A stretch of 64,000 bases of DNA from an uncultured Rhodospirillales bacterium. Its GTDB lineage: Bacteria; Pseudomonadota; Alphaproteobacteria; Acetobacterales; Acetobacteraceae. Within the stretch, counting starts at the first letter, position 1; each line of letters starts with the position of its first letter. The stretch is from positions 124,001-188,000 of the forward strand of contig CAILMF010000015.1 in the NCBI GenBank assembly GCA_903835235.1, read 5' to 3'. Shown one piece after another: positions 27,663 to 35,995 of this stretch. A model generated the notes under the pieces. The model was not told where the DNA came from, made no database searches, and saw nothing but the letters and a program-made list of their open reading frames with translations. Both the position numbers and the translations under genes were made by a program.

Positions 27663-28672
27663 CACCGGCCCGCCAGCGCGGCGCGCAGCCCGGCCATGAA
27701 GGCGTCGGGCGCCATGGCGCCGGCGTCGCCCCACCACTCCCGCGCATCCGGCATCTGGTCGGCGCTGCCTTCCAGGAAGTGCCAGATGATCAGCTTCGGC
27801 CTCGGCTGGCCCTTGAACTGGCTGCTGCCCAGGTAGTCCAGCATGATCTTGTAGGGACCGATCCGCTGCGCCTTCAGCGAAAGGCCAAGGGGCCGGTCCA
27901 GCTGGTTGGACAGCATCTGCGGGAAGCCGAACTGCGGCAGCATGTAGCTGTTGCCGACGATGACAACGTCGTTCGCGTCGTCGTCCACCAGCTCGCCCTG
28001 GGCGCTGGCGAAGCGGGCCTGGCTCTTGTGGACGCGATAGGCTTCGGTCGCCGGCACCTTGGCCGCTTCCGCCGCCGTCATCAGGCGGCGGAACTCGCCA
28101 GGGTTCTGCCTGGTTTCCCAATCGCCGATCTGGGTGCCGCGCTTCTGGCTCGGCGCCAGGCGGAAGCGGTCCTTGATGGCCTTGGCCACTTCGGTCGCCG
28201 CGCCCTCGGCGCCAATGCCGGTCCAGTGGGTATCGGCCTTGAAGTAGACCAGCTCCGGCTGGGCGCGGCGCAGCGCGGCGAAGCTGGCGCCCAGGTCCGG
28301 CACCAGGGCCCCAGACTTGCGGAACTCCGCCAGGATCGTGCGGTAGCGGTCCTTGGCGTCCGGGTTCATCTGGAACTCTGGCGGCAGCATGTCCTCATAG
28401 GTGCGGAAGCGGCCCGGAGAGACGGTCAGCACCAGGTCGATGCCGGCGCGGCGGAACTCGCCGGCCGCCTGGTTGACAAAGGCACCGGTGGAACGGCTGC
28501 GCGCCAGGTTGACCCGGCGGATGTCCTCCCACAGTCCGAACAGCCAGCCATCCTTGCCGACCACGATCTGGCCGCGGATCTCGGCGCTGGCGGGGCTGCG
28601 CAGAAACGGCATGGCCAGCGCGGCGGCGCCGAGGCCACGCAATGCCTGGCGGCGGCTTGGGGCAGGGGTCAC
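27662..28672 (-). CDS. AlgJ-like (SGNH) polysaccharide acetyltransferase
   Basis: 336 residues, GTG start. Tat-like signal SRRQALRGLGAAALAMPFL, the AlgJ opening block GKDGWLFGLWED, then VLTVSPGRFRTYEDMLP, the catalytic ADTHWTGIGAEG (Asp147, His149) and VGNSYMLPQFG (Ser242). Export of a folded protein by Tat differs from the membrane-anchored paralogue at 25843. Co-transcribed with the AlgF-like gene and probably with the GH5 gene upstream (74 nt). Confidence 0.87.
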   Translation of the reverse strand: MTPAPSRRQALRGLGAAALAMPFLRSPASAEIRGQIVVGKDGWLFGLWEDIRRVNLARSRSTGAFVNQAAGEFRRAGIDLVLTVSPGRFRTYEDMLPPEFQMNPDAKDRYRTILAEFRKSGALVPDLGASFAALRRAQPELVYFKADTHWTGIGAEGAATEVAKAIKDRFRLAPSQKRGTQIGDWETRQNPGEFRRLMTAAEAAKVPATEAYRVHKSQARFASAQGELVDDDANDVVIVGNSYMLPQFGFPQMLSNQLDRPLGLSLKAQRIGPYKIMLDYLGSSQFKGQPRPKLIIWHFLEGSADQMPDAREWWGDAGAMAPDAFMAGLRAALAGR

Positions 28673-28746
28673 GAGGTTTCTCCCGGTTGCATGGCTTGGC
28701 CGCAGCGCGCGTCAGGCGTGGCTATTACTCAGGCGGCCCGAGGTTA

Positions 28747-29913
28747 TCAACGGCCGGAGGTCCGGAGCAGCCCCGGCAGCGGCACCGCCCGCGCCTGCAG
28801 CGCCGCCTTCACCACCTGGCCATAGGCGCTGGGGGTGAAGGTTCGGGGTTCGGCCAGCAGGCTGGGCGGGAAGTCGTGGCTGAAGGACCAGGCGCACCAG
28901 CCGATACTGGCTGCATCGAAGGCCTGGAAAATGGATTCCCGATAGGGCAGCGGCCCCTTGTGGGCGCTCTCGGGGTGGCGCTCGGCGTCCCAGCCGAACT
29001 CGGTGGCCATGACCGGGTAGCGGCGTGACAGGCGGAGGAAGGCGTCTTCCCAGCTGTAGCGCCAGTCGGCCCCGGCATAGGGGTGCGTGGCGTAGACCAC
29101 GTTGGCGCGACGCACCGGCGCCGCTTCCGCCCAGGTCAGGTTGTAGCCGAATTGCAGCCCGCCCACGAGGATGGGCTTGCGCGGGTCGAAGACGCGGATG
29201 CCGTCGATCAACTGTTCGCACCAGTTGCGCCAACGCTCCCAATGCTCGGCGCGGTCGTCGGTGGCGAAGCTGCCATCAGCCAGGATGCGGGCGGGTTCGT
29301 TCAGCAACTCGTAGAAGGCAACCGCGGGTTCGCCGGCGTAGCGCTGGGCGATGCGCTGCCAGAAGCGGTAGATCTCGGCGCCGTCGGTACGGAACAACTC
29401 GCCGTAGAACCAGTCTTTCAGCGAAACATAGGTGCCATCCGGCGGGAAGCCGATGCTGTGGAAGCACAGGATGAGGTAGAGCCCGTAGCGCCGCGCATAG
29501 GCCACGGCGGCGTCCAGCACGCGGAACATCTCAGTGTCGCCGTGGCGGCGCCAGACCGCGGGCATGATGGACAGCCGCAGCACGTCGGCGCGCCATTCGG
29601 CGGCGGCGCGGAACAGGCGGCGGTCGAAATAGCCGATCTGGTCATCCTGCCGCTGCGCGATCCACACCACCTCCGGCACCGCCACGCCGCGGAACACCCG
29701 GGGCTGCCCGTTCGCGCCGAGAATTCGATTGCCTTCGGTGCGGAAGGCCTGGGGATAGTCGGCGGCAACCGGCCACGGCGCCTCGGGCGCGGCCAGATCG
29801 GCCGGGGCGCGTCCGCCACAGCCTTGCATCCCCGAGAGCAGGCCCAGGGCACCCCATCGAAGCGTTTGCCGTCGTCTCACCACAGTGGACGAGGTTAGCA
29901 GAATCACGCTCAT
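28747..29913 (-). CDS. GH5-like cellulase-family glycoside hydrolase, exported
   Basis: 388 residues from ATG 29913; a GTG start near residue 11-12 is possible and would place the twin arginines RRRQTLRWGALGLL at the very N-terminus. A possible but non-classical lipid-attachment Cys follows at residue 32. (alpha/beta)8 hydrolase motifs: FRGVAVPEVVW, the acid/base YELLNEPAR (Glu206) and the nucleophile VMATEFGWDAE (Glu305). Likely cuts beta-linked glucan. First gene of a minus-strand unit with AlgJ- and AlgF-like genes. Confidence 0.85.
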   Translation of the reverse strand: MSVILLTSSTVVRRRQTLRWGALGLLSGMQGCGGRAPADLAAPEAPWPVAADYPQAFRTEGNRILGANGQPRVFRGVAVPEVVWIAQRQDDQIGYFDRRLFRAAAEWRADVLRLSIMPAVWRRHGDTEMFRVLDAAVAYARRYGLYLILCFHSIGFPPDGTYVSLKDWFYGELFRTDGAEIYRFWQRIAQRYAGEPAVAFYELLNEPARILADGSFATDDRAEHWERWRNWCEQLIDGIRVFDPRKPILVGGLQFGYNLTWAEAAPVRRANVVYATHPYAGADWRYSWEDAFLRLSRRYPVMATEFGWDAERHPESAHKGPLPYRESIFQAFDAASIGWCAWSFSHDFPPSLLAEPRTFTPSAYGQVVKAALQARAVPLPGLLRTSGR

Positions 29914-30059
29914 TTCGGGAAGGGGGTTCGAGTTCCTCGACTTGGCGTTGTAATCGAATCGCCATCACACCGCTGTGAGGGATGGAGTGCGGCCGTTCGT
30001 CCCGTGCTTGACGGCGGCGGGGGCGGATGGTCCGCTGCCCCTGCAAAGGGAGGAAACGA

Positions 30060-31022
30060 ATGATCGGCAGGCGCGGCATTCTCGGCGCGGCGATGGGTGT
30101 TGCCGGGTCGTCGGCGCTGGCTCAGGGCGCCTGGCCGGACCGGCCGGTTCGCCTCATCGTCGGCTATCCCGCTGGTGGCCCCACGGACTTTCCGGCGCGG
30201 CTGCTGCAGGAACCGCTGCAACAGGTCTGGGGCCAGCCCATCGTCATCGAGAATCGCGCCGGCGCCAGTTCGGTCCTGGCGTCCGAGTTGGTCGCGAAGT
30301 CGCCGCCGGATGGCTACACGTTGCTGATGGCTGCCAGCGTGCATGCGTCCAACCCCGCGGTCTATCCGCGCCTGCCCTACGACACGCTGCGGGACTTCAG
30401 CCCGATCGTGGCGATCTACAACAGCCCCACCGTGCTGTTCGTGGCCCCCGACAGCACCTGGAAGACGGCGCCGGACCTGGTGGCGGCGATGCGGCGCAGC
30501 CCCGGCATGGTCTATGCCACCTCAGGCAATGGCTCGTCCGGCCATTTCGCGGCGGCGATGTTCTCCCTGGCGCAGCGGGTGGAACTGACCCACGTGGCCT
30601 ATCGCGGCGCCACCCCGGCCTTCCAGGACGTCATCACGGGCCGCGTGCCGATGACCTTCGCCACGCTGTCAGGCGCGCTGCCGCTGGCGCGGGACGGCAA
30701 GCTGCGCGCGCTGGCGGTCTGCGGGCCGCAGCGGGTGGAAGCGCTGCCGGGCGTGCCCACGCTGGGCGAGCTTGGCCTGGGCATTCCGGATACCAGCCCC
30801 TGGTATGGCTTCATCGGCCCGGCTGGCATGGCGCCCGCGCTGGTGCAGCGCATCGCCGGTGACGTGCAGGGGCTGCTGCGCCGGCCGGAGATCGCGCGAC
30901 GCATTCTGGACCAGGGCGGTATCCTGATGGGCGAGGGCCCCACCGCCTTCGCGCAACGCATCGAGCACGAGATGGCCGAGACCGCGGCAGTGGCCCGCGA
31001 AGCGCATATCCGGTCCGAATGA
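30060..31022 (+). CDS. TctC/Bug-family receptor (first of a tandem pair)
   Basis: 320 residues from ATG 30060, with an excellent ribosome binding site (aaagggagg). Signal IGRRGILGAAMGVAGSSALAQG is Tat-like. Family pattern: WPDRPVRLIVGYPAGGPTDFPAR, VIENRAGASSVLASELVAK, PPDGYTLLMA, VAYRGATPAFQDVITGRVPM. Periplasmic receptor without neighbouring TctAB. Its stop overlaps the start of a second TctC gene, so the two receptors are made together. Confidence 0.9.
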   Translation: MIGRRGILGAAMGVAGSSALAQGAWPDRPVRLIVGYPAGGPTDFPARLLQEPLQQVWGQPIVIENRAGASSVLASELVAKSPPDGYTLLMAASVHASNPAVYPRLPYDTLRDFSPIVAIYNSPTVLFVAPDSTWKTAPDLVAAMRRSPGMVYATSGNGSSGHFAAAMFSLAQRVELTHVAYRGATPAFQDVITGRVPMTFATLSGALPLARDGKLRALAVCGPQRVEALPGVPTLGELGLGIPDTSPWYGFIGPAGMAPALVQRIAGDVQGLLRRPEIARRILDQGGILMGEGPTAFAQRIEHEMAETAAVAREAHIRSE

Positions 31023-31978
31023 TGCGACGCAGGACCCTGCTGGCCACCCCGGCGCTGCTGGCCCTGCCGGCCCGGGCGCAGACCGCGCCGGAGCGCCCGG
31101 TGCGGCTCTTCGTCGGCTTTCCGCCGGGTGGCCCGACTGACTTCATCGCCCGGCTGGTGGCGCCGGGGTTGGCGGCCGCCTGGGGCCAGCAGGTGGTGGT
31201 GGAGAATCGCGGCGGGGCCAATGCCGTCATCGCCACCGAAGCCGTGGCCCGCGGCGCGCCGGATGGCCATACGCTGCTGCTGGCGGCGAACAACTTCGTC
31301 ATGAACCCGCCGCTGTACGCGCAACTGCCCTACGACCCCGCGCGTGATTTCACGCCCATCGGCAGCATCGCCGTTTCGCCCAATGTGATCTGGTGCGGCA
31401 CGCAGCAGCCGTGGCGGTCGCTGGCCGACCTGGTCGCCGCTGCCCGGGCGCAGCCGGGCAGGCTTGGCTTCGCCACCACCGGGATCGGCGGCAATGGCCA
31501 CTACGGCGGGGAATTGCTGAAGCGCGCCACCGGGATCGACATCACCCACGTGCCGTACCGTGGCACCGCACCGGCCATGCAGGACGTGGTGGCCGGCCTC
31601 GTGCCGATCACGGTCGGCACGCTGGTCGGGACCATCGGCGGCTTCCGCAATGGCCAGATCCGCCCGCTGGCGGTGGCGGCGGACCAGCGCACCGCGGACC
31701 TGCCGGGTGTGCCGACCATGGCTGAGCTGGGCTACCCGATGCCCGATACCGGCGTCTGGTACGGCCTGGTCGGCCCGGCTGGCCTGGCGGAGCCGCTGGT
31801 GCGCCGCATGGCCACCGACCTCGCCGCCTTCCTGGCCGCGCCGGAGACGGTACAGCGCCTGGCCACCCAGGCCAGCGCCGTACTGGCGTTGGGGCCTGAG
31901 GATTTCGCCACTCGCATCCGCACCGACCTGCGCCTGTGGCGCGAGGTGGCGGCGGCGGCGGGCATCAAGCCTGAATGA
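31019..31978 (+). CDS. TctC/Bug-family receptor (second of a tandem pair)
   Basis: 319 residues from ATG 31019; the next codon is also ATG (31022). Signal RRRTLLATPALLALPARAQT, then ERPVRLFVGFPPGGPTDFIARL, VVENRGGANAVIATEAVARG, APDGHTLLLA and VPYRGTAPAMQDVVAG. It is clearly a paralogue of the gene before it, but divergent, so not a recent duplicate. An alcohol dehydrogenase gene follows 12 nt later, suggesting that the ligand is connected with alcohol or aldehyde catabolism (inference). Confidence 0.9.
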   Translation: MMRRRTLLATPALLALPARAQTAPERPVRLFVGFPPGGPTDFIARLVAPGLAAAWGQQVVVENRGGANAVIATEAVARGAPDGHTLLLAANNFVMNPPLYAQLPYDPARDFTPIGSIAVSPNVIWCGTQQPWRSLADLVAAARAQPGRLGFATTGIGGNGHYGGELLKRATGIDITHVPYRGTAPAMQDVVAGLVPITVGTLVGTIGGFRNGQIRPLAVAADQRTADLPGVPTMAELGYPMPDTGVWYGLVGPAGLAEPLVRRMATDLAAFLAAPETVQRLATQASAVLALGPEDFATRIRTDLRLWREVAAAAGIKPE

Positions 31979-31990
31979 GGGACTGACGGG

Positions 31991-33121
31991 ATGAAGATGA
32001 AGGCCGCGGTGATGTACCAGCAGGGGTTGCCGCACCCCTTCGCGCAGTCGAAGCCGCTGGTGATCGAGGAATGCGACCTGGACGGCCCCGGCCCGGGCGA
32101 GCTGCTGATCGAGGTGGCCGCCGCCGGGCTGTGCCACAGCGACCTTTCGGCGATCGAAGGCCTGCGGCCGCGGCCGCTGCCGATCGTGATCGGGCATGAG
32201 GGCGCCGGGATCGTGCGCGAATGCGGCCCGGGGGTGGAGGGCATCCAGCCCGGCGATCACGTCATCACCGTCTTCGTGCCCAGCTGCGGGCATTGCCGCC
32301 ATTGCGTGCGCGGCCGGCCGAACATCTGCGCCAGCGGCACCGCAGCGCGCGCCGCCGGCACGCTGCTGAGTGGCGCCAAGCGGATCAAGGTGAATGGCCA
32401 GTCCATCAACCACGGCAGTGGGCTGAGCCTGTTCGCACAGTTCTGCGTCGTTTCGCGCAATGCGGTGGTGAAGATCGACAAGGACGTGCCGCTGGATGTC
32501 GCGGCGATCTTCGGCTGCGCGGTCATGACCGGCGCCGGCGCGGTGTTCAACACGGCCAAGCTGCAGCCGGGCGAGAACATCGCCGTGGTCGGCCTGGGCG
32601 GGGTTGGCATGAACGCGCTGTTCGCTGCGGTGGCGGCGGGCGCCGAGCGTATTGTCGCGGTGGACACCAACGCCGAGAAGCTGCGCCTGGCGAAGGAATG
32701 GGGCGCGACGGACGTCTTCCTGGCCGGCAACGCCGATTGCGCCAAGGCGGTGAGGGACGCGACCGATGGCGGGCTGGACACGGTGATCGAGACCGCTGGC
32801 ACCGTGCCGGCAATGGCGCTGGCCTATGACATCTGCTGCCGTGGCGGCAGCGTGTTCAGCGCCGGGCTGCCGGCGCAGGACGCCAAGTTCAGCTACCTGC
32901 ATGCGGAACTGGTGGGCGCGGAAAAGAGCATCCGCGGCAGCTACATGGGCAGCTGCGTGGCGGAGCGCGACATCCCCCGCTTCCTCGGCCTGTACAAGCG
33001 CGGCAAGCTGCCGGTGGACAAGCTGAAGGCTGGCAATGTCAGTCTGGAGCAGATCAACGAGGGCTTCGACCGCCTGGCCGAAGGCACTGTGCTGCGCCAG
33101 CTGCTGCGGCCGAACGGGTAG
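31991..33121 (+). CDS. Zinc-dependent alcohol dehydrogenase (medium-chain family)
   Basis: 376 residues. Catalytic zinc block GLCHSDLSAIEG and GHEGAGIV, structural zinc Cys set SCGHCRHCVRGRPNIC, and Rossmann NAD(P) motif VVGLGGVGMNALFAAVAAGAE followed by an acidic residue (VDTN), which favours NAD. Length and the C-terminal YMGSCVAERDIPRF block put it with class III-like/aryl-type alcohol dehydrogenases. Cytosolic; oxidises an alcohol to an aldehyde. Third gene of the TctC pair operon. Confidence 0.92.
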   Translation: MKMKAAVMYQQGLPHPFAQSKPLVIEECDLDGPGPGELLIEVAAAGLCHSDLSAIEGLRPRPLPIVIGHEGAGIVRECGPGVEGIQPGDHVITVFVPSCGHCRHCVRGRPNICASGTAARAAGTLLSGAKRIKVNGQSINHGSGLSLFAQFCVVSRNAVVKIDKDVPLDVAAIFGCAVMTGAGAVFNTAKLQPGENIAVVGLGGVGMNALFAAVAAGAERIVAVDTNAEKLRLAKEWGATDVFLAGNADCAKAVRDATDGGLDTVIETAGTVPAMALAYDICCRGGSVFSAGLPAQDAKFSYLHAELVGAEKSIRGSYMGSCVAERDIPRFLGLYKRGKLPVDKLKAGNVSLEQINEGFDRLAEGTVLRQLLRPNG

Positions 33122-33136
33122 CCGCCGCCGCCGGGG

Positions 33137-34828
33137 TCAGCCGCGACCCTGGCCGAGTTCCGTCGCCAGCTGGTCCCGCAGGGTGCGCCAGCTGGCCATG
33201 TCCGGCCGCGCGCTAAGGGCGCGGCGTACCGCCGCCAGCGCCGCCTTCAGGTCGGCGCCATCCTGCCGCAGCCGGGCGCGGTAGCGCAGCGCCTGGGCCA
33301 GGTCGTACTGCGTGCCGGACCAGAGCGTCTCCTCGGCCTTGCGGTCCAGCACCTTCAGCGCGTCCTGGTAAGCGTTGATCGCCAGGTCAAGCTGGGCCGC
33401 GTCCTTGCTACGCAGGCCAAGACGGCTCAGCACCTGGCCCTGGCCGCGGCGCAGCTGGGCCCATTGCTGCGGCTGAGTTTCCCTAGGCCAGATTGCCTCG
33501 GCCTGGCGCAGGTCGCTGGCGGCCTCGGCCAGCAGGGCGTGGGTGCCGGTCAGCCCGGCCAGCGAGCGCAATACCCGCGCCGCTTCACGCAGGCGCAGGC
33601 CCCAGGCTTCGGTGCCCATGCCCAGCGCGCCGATCTCCTGCCGCAGCACCTGCAACTGCGCTTCCAGGTCCTGGCGGCGCCGCTCCCCGGTTTCGCCGCG
33701 CTGCGCCCTTTGCGCCTTGGTCAGGCTTTCGGCCAGGCCGGTGGGCGGCTCGCCGCCCTGGTTCGCGGCCTCCTGCTTCAGCTGTTGCCAGGTGACAATC
33801 GCGGTTTCCAGTTGGCCGATATCGGCCAGCGCCTGGGCTGCGGCCATGCGCACTTCACTGCCGAACAGGCGCCGGCGGCCGTCGCCACGGCGCAACTCGT
33901 CCAGCGCCACCACCTGCAACAGCGCCAGCGCCTCGGCATGGCCGGCGGCGGCCAGGCCCTTCAGCTTTGCCAGGGCCGGCAGGTCGTCGTCCTCGGCATC
34001 GCTTTCCAGCGCCAGGCGCAGCTCGCGCAGGTCCAGCCCCCGGGTGATACGGCCGGCAATCTCGAACATGCGCTTCAGCGCGGTCAGGATGATCAGGTCG
34101 AAGACGGCGCGGAAGCCGAGGGTAACGTACTTCGCCACCTCGGAAGGGTGATGCGCCTGGGCCAGCTGGCCGAAGGCGATCTGGTCGGCGAAGAGATCGT
34201 AGTAGTCGACCACGGTGCCCAGCTTCAGCAGCTCGATCACCATGTAGAACACGAAGGCGAAGGGACCGGCGCTGGGGCTGAGCTCGAAGCCCATTTCGGC
34301 GGCGTGCAGCCGGGCGAAGGCCAGGGGCACCACTACCAGCAGGTAACCGCAGGCCAGCGCCATCTCGACCGTCAGGTCACCCTCGATCGGCACGGTCAGC
34401 CGAGGCGGCTCGGCGCTGCCTGCCGGCGTCGCGGCGCGCTCGGTCTCGTCGCGGGACCAGTGGCGGAACACCAGCAGGATGGCGGCCAGGCCGAGCGTCA
34501 GCGACGCCATGGCCCAGGGGAAGGGCAGGGCGATCCCGCCGGTGGTCAGCAGTGCAAAGGTCAGCAACAGGCGGGGGACGCGTTGCCAGGGTTCCCGCAG
34601 GCTGGTGCCGGTCAGCAGGCTGCCGCCCCGCACAAGCGCGCGGTCAGCGGCCCTGATCGCCAGCAGCAGCCGCGTACCGAAGCCGGGGCGCGTGCTTTCC
34701 GGGGCCAGGCGCAGCAGGATGCCGGCCAGGACGACCAGCGCCATCACGCCACCAAAGACGATGAGGCTGGCGATCAGGGTCCCGAGGGGCGTCGGCAGCC
34801 TGAACTCGAGGAAGGGATTCGCATCCAT
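33137..34828 (-). CDS. Unrecognised membrane protein with helical-repeat C-terminal domain
   Basis: 563 residues. I do not recognise a named family. The first 210 or so residues contain about five hydrophobic segments (for example LIASLIVFGGVMALVVLAGILL and LTFALLTTGGIALPF), then the chain becomes soluble and alpha-helical, with alanine/leucine-rich repeats that look TPR-like (AAQLDLAINAYQDALKVLDRKAEETLW and ALRYRARLRQDGADLKAALAAVRRAL regions). It may be an inner-membrane scaffold with cytoplasmic repeats. Monocistronic, convergent with the dehydrogenase gene. Confidence 0.65.
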   Translation of the reverse strand: MDANPFLEFRLPTPLGTLIASLIVFGGVMALVVLAGILLRLAPESTRPGFGTRLLLAIRAADRALVRGGSLLTGTSLREPWQRVPRLLLTFALLTTGGIALPFPWAMASLTLGLAAILLVFRHWSRDETERAATPAGSAEPPRLTVPIEGDLTVEMALACGYLLVVVPLAFARLHAAEMGFELSPSAGPFAFVFYMVIELLKLGTVVDYYDLFADQIAFGQLAQAHHPSEVAKYVTLGFRAVFDLIILTALKRMFEIAGRITRGLDLRELRLALESDAEDDDLPALAKLKGLAAAGHAEALALLQVVALDELRRGDGRRRLFGSEVRMAAAQALADIGQLETAIVTWQQLKQEAANQGGEPPTGLAESLTKAQRAQRGETGERRRQDLEAQLQVLRQEIGALGMGTEAWGLRLREAARVLRSLAGLTGTHALLAEAASDLRQAEAIWPRETQPQQWAQLRRGQGQVLSRLGLRSKDAAQLDLAINAYQDALKVLDRKAEETLWSGTQYDLAQALRYRARLRQDGADLKAALAAVRRALSARPDMASWRTLRDQLATELGQGRG

Positions 34829-34898
34829 GCCGGCATGATGTCACGCCGGGGTTGGAGCGTCTCGCCGTCCCGAACGGCACAGGCGAAAAAGCCTTATG

Positions 34899-34932
34899 AA
34901 AAAGGCGGGCTGGCTGCTGCCAACCCGCCTTT
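34899..34932 (-). terminator. Rho-independent terminator of the KGG stress-protein gene
   Basis: Inverted repeat aaaggcgggctgg (34901-34913) / ccaacccgccttt (34920-34932) with one mismatch and a six-base loop. Read on the minus strand the stem is followed by TTTTT (34903-34899), the classic terminator form, about 25 nt past the stop codon of the gene at 34957-35157. Confidence 0.75.
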
Positions 34933-34956
34933 CTCGTTCTGGCCGTGGCCCAGACG

Positions 34957-35157
34957 TCAGCTGCGGCTGCTGTCCTTGGTGGGCTGGTCACCCTTGCGGC
35001 CGGCTTCGCCGGCCTTCTGCTTGTCGTGGGCGGCGTTGGCGGGATTGTTTTCCTTACCCTGGTGCGAGCCGCCGGAGTGGCCGGCCTCGCTTGCTTTCTG
35101 CCGATCGTTGGCGAAGGTGCCTGGGTTGTTGTTGCCGGTGGATTTTTCGTTGGCCAT
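34957..35157 (-). CDS. KGG-repeat general stress protein
   Basis: 66 residues from ATG 35157 (a longer frame upstream adds non-conserved residues). Very hydrophilic, with two KGG/Con-10-type repeats: FANDRQKASEAGHSGG and AHDKQKAGEAGRKGD. Such small disordered proteins (GsiB, YciG, Con-10 group) accumulate in stress or stationary phase and are thought to protect against drying. Own promoter expected in the 130 nt upstream; a clear terminator follows. Confidence 0.8.
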   Translation of the reverse strand: MANEKSTGNNNPGTFANDRQKASEAGHSGGSHQGKENNPANAAHDKQKAGEAGRKGDQPTKDSSRS

Positions 35158-35287
35158 GAGCGTGACACTCCATTTTTGTCGGCAGGTCGCTTTGGCAGAG
35201 GCCTGCACCCACACAACGCCGCGCGGCGTGATTGGATGCGCCCGTCGGCGAAGGTTCCGTGCGTCGAAGCTTTGCCGTGGCTGGCAT

Positions 35288-35431
35288 TCATGCCTGTGGC
35301 GGCGGCATGTCCTGTGGGGGAGGTGGCGAGACGGGCGGAACCTCGGTGCCCGGGCCGCCAGGCACCGGCATGGGGGTCGGTGCGGGGATGGGGGAAGCCA
35401 CCGGAATTTCGGGCGGGGTTGGGTCGGACAT
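35288..35431 (-). CDS. Small proline-rich protein
   Basis: 47 residues from ATG 35431; more than a third proline, with PxP runs (PVASPIPAPTPMPVPGG) and no signal peptide or membrane segment. No family recognised. Support is limited to an open frame with a plausible start and its position between a stress-protein gene and a regulator, so it may not be a real gene. Confidence 0.35.
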   Translation of the reverse strand: MSDPTPPEIPVASPIPAPTPMPVPGGPGTEVPPVSPPPPQDMPPPQA

Positions 35432-35561
35432 GCGTGGCCCTCGGCTTGTGGGTCTCAGCCGAACGCGAAGCATGAGCAGGTGTTCCGGCCGCCGGTGCCA
35501 TGCAACCACAACGGTTTTTGCACCGTGGGCAATATTCAGCACACCATCTTCGCGCTATGCG

Positions 35562-35918
35562 ATGGCCATGAGCCCAAGCCACCCCGAGACGGCGCCTACC
35601 CCGGTGGAGATTGCGGACGCCGTGGCCGTGCTGGAGGCTGAACCGCTGAGCGCGACCGGCCGTGCGGCGCTTGCCCTGCTGAGGAATGCGCTGCTGACCG
35701 GCATGGTCTCGCCCTTCGCGCGGCTGACAGCACGGCAGCGCGAGGTGGCCCGGCTGCTGGCCCAGGGGGTCAGCAATCGCGGCCTCGCGGTTGTGCTCGG
35801 CATCAGCGAGGGCACGGCCAAGCTGCATGTTGCGGCGGTGCTGAACCGGCTCGGCGTCTCCAGCCGGGACCAAGTGGCCGGACTGCTGCCCGCGCCCGGG
35901 ATCGACAACGCTCATTGA
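35562..35918 (+). CDS. Short LuxR-type HTH transcriptional regulator
   Basis: 118 residues from ATG 35562 (ATG 35568 also possible). The C-terminal half is a LuxR/GerE DNA-binding domain: LTARQREVARLLAQGVSNRGLAVVLGISEGTAKLHVAAVLNRLGV, conserved in the recognition helix. The N-terminal 55 residues are too short for a receiver or autoinducer domain. Divergent from the small proline-rich gene. Target unknown; the aminotransferase gene downstream is a candidate. Confidence 0.78.
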   Translation: MAMSPSHPETAPTPVEIADAVAVLEAEPLSATGRAALALLRNALLTGMVSPFARLTARQREVARLLAQGVSNRGLAVVLGISEGTAKLHVAAVLNRLGVSSRDQVAGLLPAPGIDNAH

Positions 35919-35995
35919 TCGGAACAGCCGATCTCATTGGCACGTCCGCATGGATCGGGTGATAACGCCCCGACGCAATCGGGGGGAAAACCCAC

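Noticed and set aside
35232-35561. N-terminal extension of the LuxR-type regulator
   Set aside because: Overlaps the opposite small proline-rich frame and reads as non-conserved; the ATG at 35562 gives a compact protein.
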